DNA of 64,000 nucleotides, from NCBI GenBank assembly GCA_035048495.1, contig CM068553.1:5201259-5265258 (forward strand), read 5' to 3'. The first letter of the stretch is position 1; each line of letters opens with the position of its first letter. The position numbers and the translations under genes are program-made. The stretch comes from Euptelea pleiosperma. Lineage: Eukaryota > Streptophyta > Magnoliopsida > Ranunculales > Eupteleaceae. The notes under the pieces were generated by a model that saw nothing but the letters and a program-made list of their open reading frames with translations, had not been told where the DNA came from and did not search any database. Of the stretch, positions 58,969-64,000 are shown one piece after another.

Positions 58969-59773
58969 TTTCGGAGGTGAGAGCACTCCTTTAATGGAAT
59001 TGATGCCGGAGAAACCAACTTGAAGTGCAGAAAGATCGAATTTAGAAGTTAATGAAACTCAAGTTGAAGAGAGATTCTTCGAGAATTAATGGAGATTGAA
59101 AAGAGAAGCTCGAATAGCATTTGTTGTTTTATTGTAGAAAAGACATACAGAATCTCCTTTTTCGCAGAGAAGGAGAGAAAGAAATGGTGGGTTGATAGTC
59201 TCTTCTCTGATATTTCTCCATCTATCTATTCCAAGGTGGAACCTGAGATGTTGCCCACAGATACGTGTCCCGCCTGTTAATCAAGCTTATTCTTCCACGT
59301 GGCACAATCTAAGGATACTGACTCATGAATGTCCGGCCCACCACCTGTCAATACCACACGTAAAAAATTCAACATGATAAGTGATTTTTAGCCGTGGGAT
59401 CTGTTTCTCTCGTAATCTTCAGACTAACTTTCTCGGTTACTGGAAGATGAACACTCCAGATTTTCCGCTAAGCACTGTCTGTGTTGCCACTTGCCAAACT
59501 TTGATGTCCCCCCTCCCAATATGTATGACAAGTACCCCTTGTTAACCACTAACCAGGGGCTTAACTCTGGTTGGGTTAAGGGGTTGACGTACGTGTCTGA
59601 CATTTTGGGTGGGGCCCGTTGGGGAACTTCAAAGTTTGATCGTAGCCGGGGACAGCGAATGTTATCACCTTGCCAGTAAACAAAGTTTTCAAAAAACAAT
59701 TATTGCCTGTAAACGTCCGTAAACTTTCTGCCGTCACCATACAGGACCTTAAAATTTTAGTAGATAGCCCTTC

Positions 59774-59910
59774 CATGGGTATGTTTGATGCAAGAGCTAC
59801 CAAACTTTTTCTTCTTTTTGCATCGAAGGACAATTTAGTATGTTGCCCATCAATGGGTATGTTGGATGCAAGGGCCACCAAACTTTTTTCTCCTTTTGCA
59901 TCGAAGGACA
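59774..59910. repeat. Two direct repeats of ~60 bp, period 78
   Basis: CATGGGTATGTTTGATGCAA and CAATGGGTATGTTGGATGCA each continue to CTTTTTGCATCGAAGGACA or CCTTTTGCATCGAAGGACA. They lie just left of the hAT-like element at 59924. Confidence 0.85.
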
Positions 59911-59923
59911 CTTGTACTCTAGT

Positions 59924-60440
59924 TAGGGCTGTCAATGGATAGTCGAAAATTCGAATTCGATTCGAATCCATATTCGAAAAATCGGATATTATCCAAAAAT
60001 TTCAGATATCGAATTCGATTCCGGATATCTTTCTAATATTCGGATACAGATTCGGATATTGATATATTTGATTCGATAATATCCGATCCAATATATTATT
60101 TAATAATTTTATTTATAATAAATAGATTATATTATATTTATCATATTAAATAACATTTCTTCTAATAATAATAATATTTATTATACTTAAATATAATATT
60201 TATAATTATTTTATATATATATATATATTTATTATTATGTAAAAATAATAATATATTATATATATCCGATTTTTTGATCGGATATTATCGGATATCCGAT
60301 AAGTTAATCGGATTCGAATTCGAATATTGATTTAGAAAATCTATCAGATATTGGATCGAATATCAGATATTGGATTTTTTTCCAAATTCAGATTCGGATA
60401 TGCTTGTATTCGATCCAAGTAGTATCCGTTGACAGCTCCA
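59924..60440. mobile_element. hAT-like element 'TAGGGCTGTCAA', very AT-rich
   Basis: Ends TAGGGCTGTCAATGGATA and (inverted) TGGAGCTGTCAACGGATA; flanks ACTCTAGT / ACTCTAAT (7 of 8). The interior is dominated by TCGGATAT/ATATCCGA and a TATATA core (60195-60265). No transposase. Confidence 0.85.
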
Positions 60441-61756
60441 ACTCTAATAGGCTGCACACGTGTTGCACATGAGTGATTTGTAGGGGCGTTCCCCGGAAGA
60501 AATGATAAAATAAGAAAGTTTAAAGGGATCTTAGTCACACCCTAGAAATTTAAGTCCCACCCCTCCTCTCCTCTCTTTTCCTTATTTTTTTATTTACAAA
60601 AATGCCCTAACTTATTAAGGCTTTGTCCTCCCTTTCTTTTGATTTCAGTCCTCTTCAAGCACAGGAGAAACCGATACCATCTCAAGAACAATCACGTGGA
60701 GAAACTACAATACCACTTTGAGAGCAACCATGGTAGCTCTCCCCTCGATGTCGGTGACAACTGTGATACCGTAACGGAACCTCCTCCCATCCGAAATATT
60801 CTTTACAAAACTTTTAAGAGAGGAACAAAATGATGAATAGAAAAAAGAGGACTTTGTCATTCCATTTCATGCCCACGAACAAACCGAACATACAAAAGCT
60901 TTTAAGAGAAAGAAAAGATGAGTGAAAGTTGAAAATCATTTTTCGGTCTGCTAGCACCAAACAAATCTACAATGTTCGATTAGCTCCCGCCGAACAGTTC
61001 AATACGATTTAGAATTAGCAGACTGAACATGCAAAGTGTCAATTTTTTTTAGAAATACTTTGTTCGGTCTACTAGGACCAAACCAAGCCGCGCTATTCAG
61101 TCAAATCTAACCAAACAAATTGGTTTGATTCAATCTTAACAGACCAAACAACAGTAAGAACCATACATGGATTGTAGGTCCACCTAAGTTGATTTTTGGT
61201 TTGTAGGTCCACTTAGTCTTATCATACATGGAGCATATATTGTATCAACCGAAACTTATCCAAACTTAATGGAATTAAGTATATCTATACTTATGTTTCC
61301 CTTTTTTTTCTTTTTTAAGTCTTCAGAAAAGAAAATAAAAGAAATATATATCGCAAGTTGAAACTAACAAGGTCTAAACCAAAATAGGTAAAAATAAACA
61401 TAATTTGCAAAGAAGGGGAAAACTTATTGTCTGACAACAATGGAAGAACGACGAACGACTGCAACAGGAAGAAGAGGGAGAAAATGAGAAAGAAGAGAAA
61501 CGAAAGAAGGGTTTCTTTAGAGGTTGTGGAGAGGAGAGAAAGAAAAGAAATTTTCTTAAGGGTTTTGGTTGTGGGGTGTTAGGAATAGGTGGGGTGGGAC
61601 TCACGTATTTGGGGTGTGACTAATTTTTAAAATGGGCCGTTTTGAAGACACCGACAAGATAGAGGACAACTTTGAAAATTTAACAATTGAATGGGTAATT
61701 CTAAAAATTAATTTGGAGGGGCAATTAGGGAATTGTTAGAAAAGCAAATTTTTGAA
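60441..61756. other. Intergenic stretch, no gene recognised
   Basis: Short purine-rich and low-complexity tracts (61430-61560) and a 'ttgatttttggtttgtaggtccact' fragment near 61190-61213 related to superfamily A. Nothing coding is supported. Confidence 0.5.
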
Positions 61757-61855
61757 AGGGTCGCTCTACTGGGCACCCACCCGGCTGAAGGGAGGGGTGT
61801 TTTGGTCCAAGTGGGGTACCCAGCTTAAAGAAGTGGGTGCCCGTAGAGCGACCCT
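61757..61855. mobile_element. 99-bp MITE 'AGGGTCGCTCTAC'
   Basis: Left AGGGTCGCTCTACTGGGCAC and right (inverted) AGGGTCGCTCTACGGGCACC, extending into CCCAC on both arms. Related GGGCACCCAC pieces flank 11742-12137 and occur at 31548-31672. Confidence 0.85.
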
Positions 61856-62331
61856 TTTTAAAATTGAAAAGTCAAAACTGCCCATATACTTTTAGAAAAT
61901 ATTATACAACGCTATTCCACGGATAATCGGACAAAAAAGACATGCGATTGAGGCCATTGACCATTGGATTCAAGAGATCCATGGTTCACCAGGCAACAAC
62001 TACAATTATCAAATAGATGTTACCTCGTGGACCGTAGATCTCTTGAACCCAACGGTTAATAGCATCAACCACACATAATTTTGTCCGATGATTATCCATA
62101 GAGTAGCACGACTCTTTACTTTTAATAAAACTATTTAAGTTCCATTTTAAGTACCCTGGGTATTTCAGTAAAAAATCTTTTAAATAAATCTTTCGCAAGT
62201 TACACTAGGGGGCGGCACGTGTGTTGCGTTGAACATGAGTGATTGTAAGGGCCTCATCAACATTGATGACGGACCACAGTATGAGCCACATGGCACACAC
62301 TTGGAGACCACTGAACGTATGGATGTTCGGC

Positions 62332-62440
62332 ACACTCTTAGAGACCATATGTACGTGTATGCGAAGTGAGAGTGAAGCCCGCCATACACTCTTAGAGACC
62401 ATATGTACGTGTGTATGTGAAGTGAGAGTGAAGCCCGCGT
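62332..62440. repeat. Two tandem ~54-bp repeats
   Basis: ACACTCTTAGAGACCATATG ... AGTGAGAGTGAAGCCCGC occurs twice head to tail (62332-62385, 62386-62440). Confidence 0.9.
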
Positions 62441-62938
62441 GTATGGCGTCGCCCAACCCATATTTTGGCTTTAATACCTTAGGCAGTTCGGCTTCTATGT
62501 CATGAATCATGACAAGCACGATATCAATATCAATAGATTGGAGAACCCCATCAGATGGCGATCTCAACTAGAAAAATTTCCGAGGTAAAAAAAGCAATGC
62601 GAACGAATGATTGAAATCATCCGATTCATTGATTTTTTTGGACAATGCTTAGCAAGATTCTCATGATTGTCTGGGAGAAATGGACAAACCGGACAATTAC
62701 AAACAGAGATCGTAAATGATAGTATCGACAGGTATTCCCTGGGTCCAGACCCGAAATGGTCTTCGGACGTGCATGGTGCAAATCGCGAGAACCATCAGCC
62801 AACATGGACGAGTGCCACTAGAGATGATGGTAACATTGCCTATCTAGGAAGGGACATACTGAAATGGTCGATGCCAATCCCTTTCATGTAGGCCAATGTG
62901 ATGTGCATTTTTTCTAGGAGAGGACGACAATAAGCCTC

Positions 62939-63446
62939 CTTGGTGAGAGAAGGCTTCCAACCCAGGTCCCCCACGTAGCACCTTTTTTTCAGGCCCATTA
63001 ACGACATGGATGTTTAACCCACCCCTCGATGGATATACAAACCAAAAATCAACCTGATTGGTTATCTCTAGCCATAGATTTTAGTACTTTTTAGTATTGA
63101 TTCTAGCCATTGGATTCAAGTATATTTTTTGGATAGTAAATCCAATGGCTACAAATCATCAATCAAGCTGATTTTTAGTGCGTTTATCCACCGATATGTG
63201 GGCTGAACATCCATGCAGTCATTGGACCCAAAAAATGATCCATGTAGGGCCACAAGAGTTCTCTTCATGGACTGCGACGGGAGTCTTCTGCATCTAAATT
63301 TTTACCCTAGTTTATGATTATCAAGAATAATTGTTAAATAAAGATTGAGACTGCAACGGTAGTCCTCTGCATCTAAACATTGGGACTGTCAAAAAGGCCT
63401 TATATAGAGTTTTCGCCTTGGGCTTCAACTTGTATCGAGACGGCCC
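62939..63446. mobile_element. MITE superfamily A, 'CAGGGC' type, copy 2
   Basis: Same block order as 6287-6660 ('ttggtgagagaaggc', CCAAAAATCAACCTGATTGG, 'gattttagtactttttag', CATCAATCAAGCTGATTTTT, 'gagtcttctgcatc'); it ends near GACGGCCCTG, the inverse of the CAGGGCTGGC end of copy 1. Confidence 0.75.
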
Positions 63447-64000
63447 TGCGTTCAATCGGAATTGGACAGTAATCATTCCTACATACAGTTCTCATACGGG
63501 TCAATTGCAGACAGGATCACCGCTAATCCCTTGTTATGATGTATTGTAAAAGTCACGGATACAATAATTTATAAGCCCCATCGATTGAGAATGCTTGGAG
63601 GAAACCAGTCCTGAGGATAGTCTCATTAGGTCGACATCCTTTTATCCATGGTTCATATCTCTAGATCATAGAGATCCAACCGCTGTGCACCCAAGGACGA
63701 TCGTACTCGTTAGGACTATCACGATTCCATCATTTACATGTTTCAGAAGCTCATCTGTCTGGACCGTCCAATAATGCACCATACCTATTAGACTCACTAG
63801 CATGAATATCAGCCTGATTGGACGGTCCCGATGTTTAGATTATACGCGGGATGGATTGTACTACAGTTTATCATGTCAAGAGCCCGTACTAGTGAGGTAG
63901 TGAGGAATGATGGTATAGTCCCGGTACTATTGTTTTATGTTCCGACAGTGGTGCACATGCTTATCAACCGGTACTAACAATCAAAATTGATCTCCTTTCC
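63447..64000. other. Window end, no feature recognised
   Basis: No coding frame, RNA or repeat structure that I can support. Confidence 0.5.

Noticed and set aside
58969..58986. Upstream extension MLSPPK of the SLH-like protein
   Set aside because: The codon there is GTG, not ATG; family members begin MASLTT, which is the ATG at 58968.
62667..62891. 74-aa plus-strand ORF
   Set aside because: No recognised motif, no splice or promoter context; similar length to random frames in this region.

Overview
This window is nuclear DNA from a flowering plant. It shows GT-AG spliced genes, plant-specific families (a receptor-like LRR protein, a BZR1-domain beta-amylase), plant snRNA promoters and a dense load of plant transposon remnants. 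The many multi-kilobase introns packed with MITEs and LINE/Copia fragments suggest a large, repeat-rich genome. No feature fixes the species; a non-grass, possibly early-diverging angiosperm is a guess.

Layout. 2-1438 (+): 3' part of an LRR receptor-like protein gene whose 5' end lies outside the window. 2896-11189 (-): a small five-exon gene (156 aa) spread over 8.3 kb, tentatively a BORCS6-like helical protein; four of its exons are only 45-67 nt. 11312-15342: repeat-rich intergenic DNA and the probable 5' leader of the next gene. 15664-28333 (+): a ten-exon BAM7/BAM8-type gene (699 aa) joining a BZR1/BES1 DNA-binding domain to a beta-amylase fold. 28334-31760: intergenic MITEs and degenerate tandem repeats. 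31768-36478 (+): the ribosomal protein eL36 gene, with a TATA box, telo-box, 5'UTR intron and a 31-nt last exon. 38243-44314 (-): three U1 snRNA genes about 3 kb apart, each with a plant USE and TATA element at identical spacing. 45539-58968 (-): a ten-exon gene for a plastid-type membrane-anchored protein with an SLH-like region and a coiled coil (about 1009 aa once an apparent one-base frameshift in exon 3 is allowed for). 59000-64000: MITEs and short tandem repeats, with no convincing gene.

The genes do not form a pathway; they are ordinary plant neighbours. The most notable content is the U1 snRNA cluster, which includes a covarying base pair in stem-loop 1. Other notable points are the reconstructed micro-exon gene, the frameshift in the SLH-like gene, and several MITE families whose target-site duplications can be read directly. 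Exon borders were inferred by hand from splice consensus, reading phase and remembered family sequence; no search was run.
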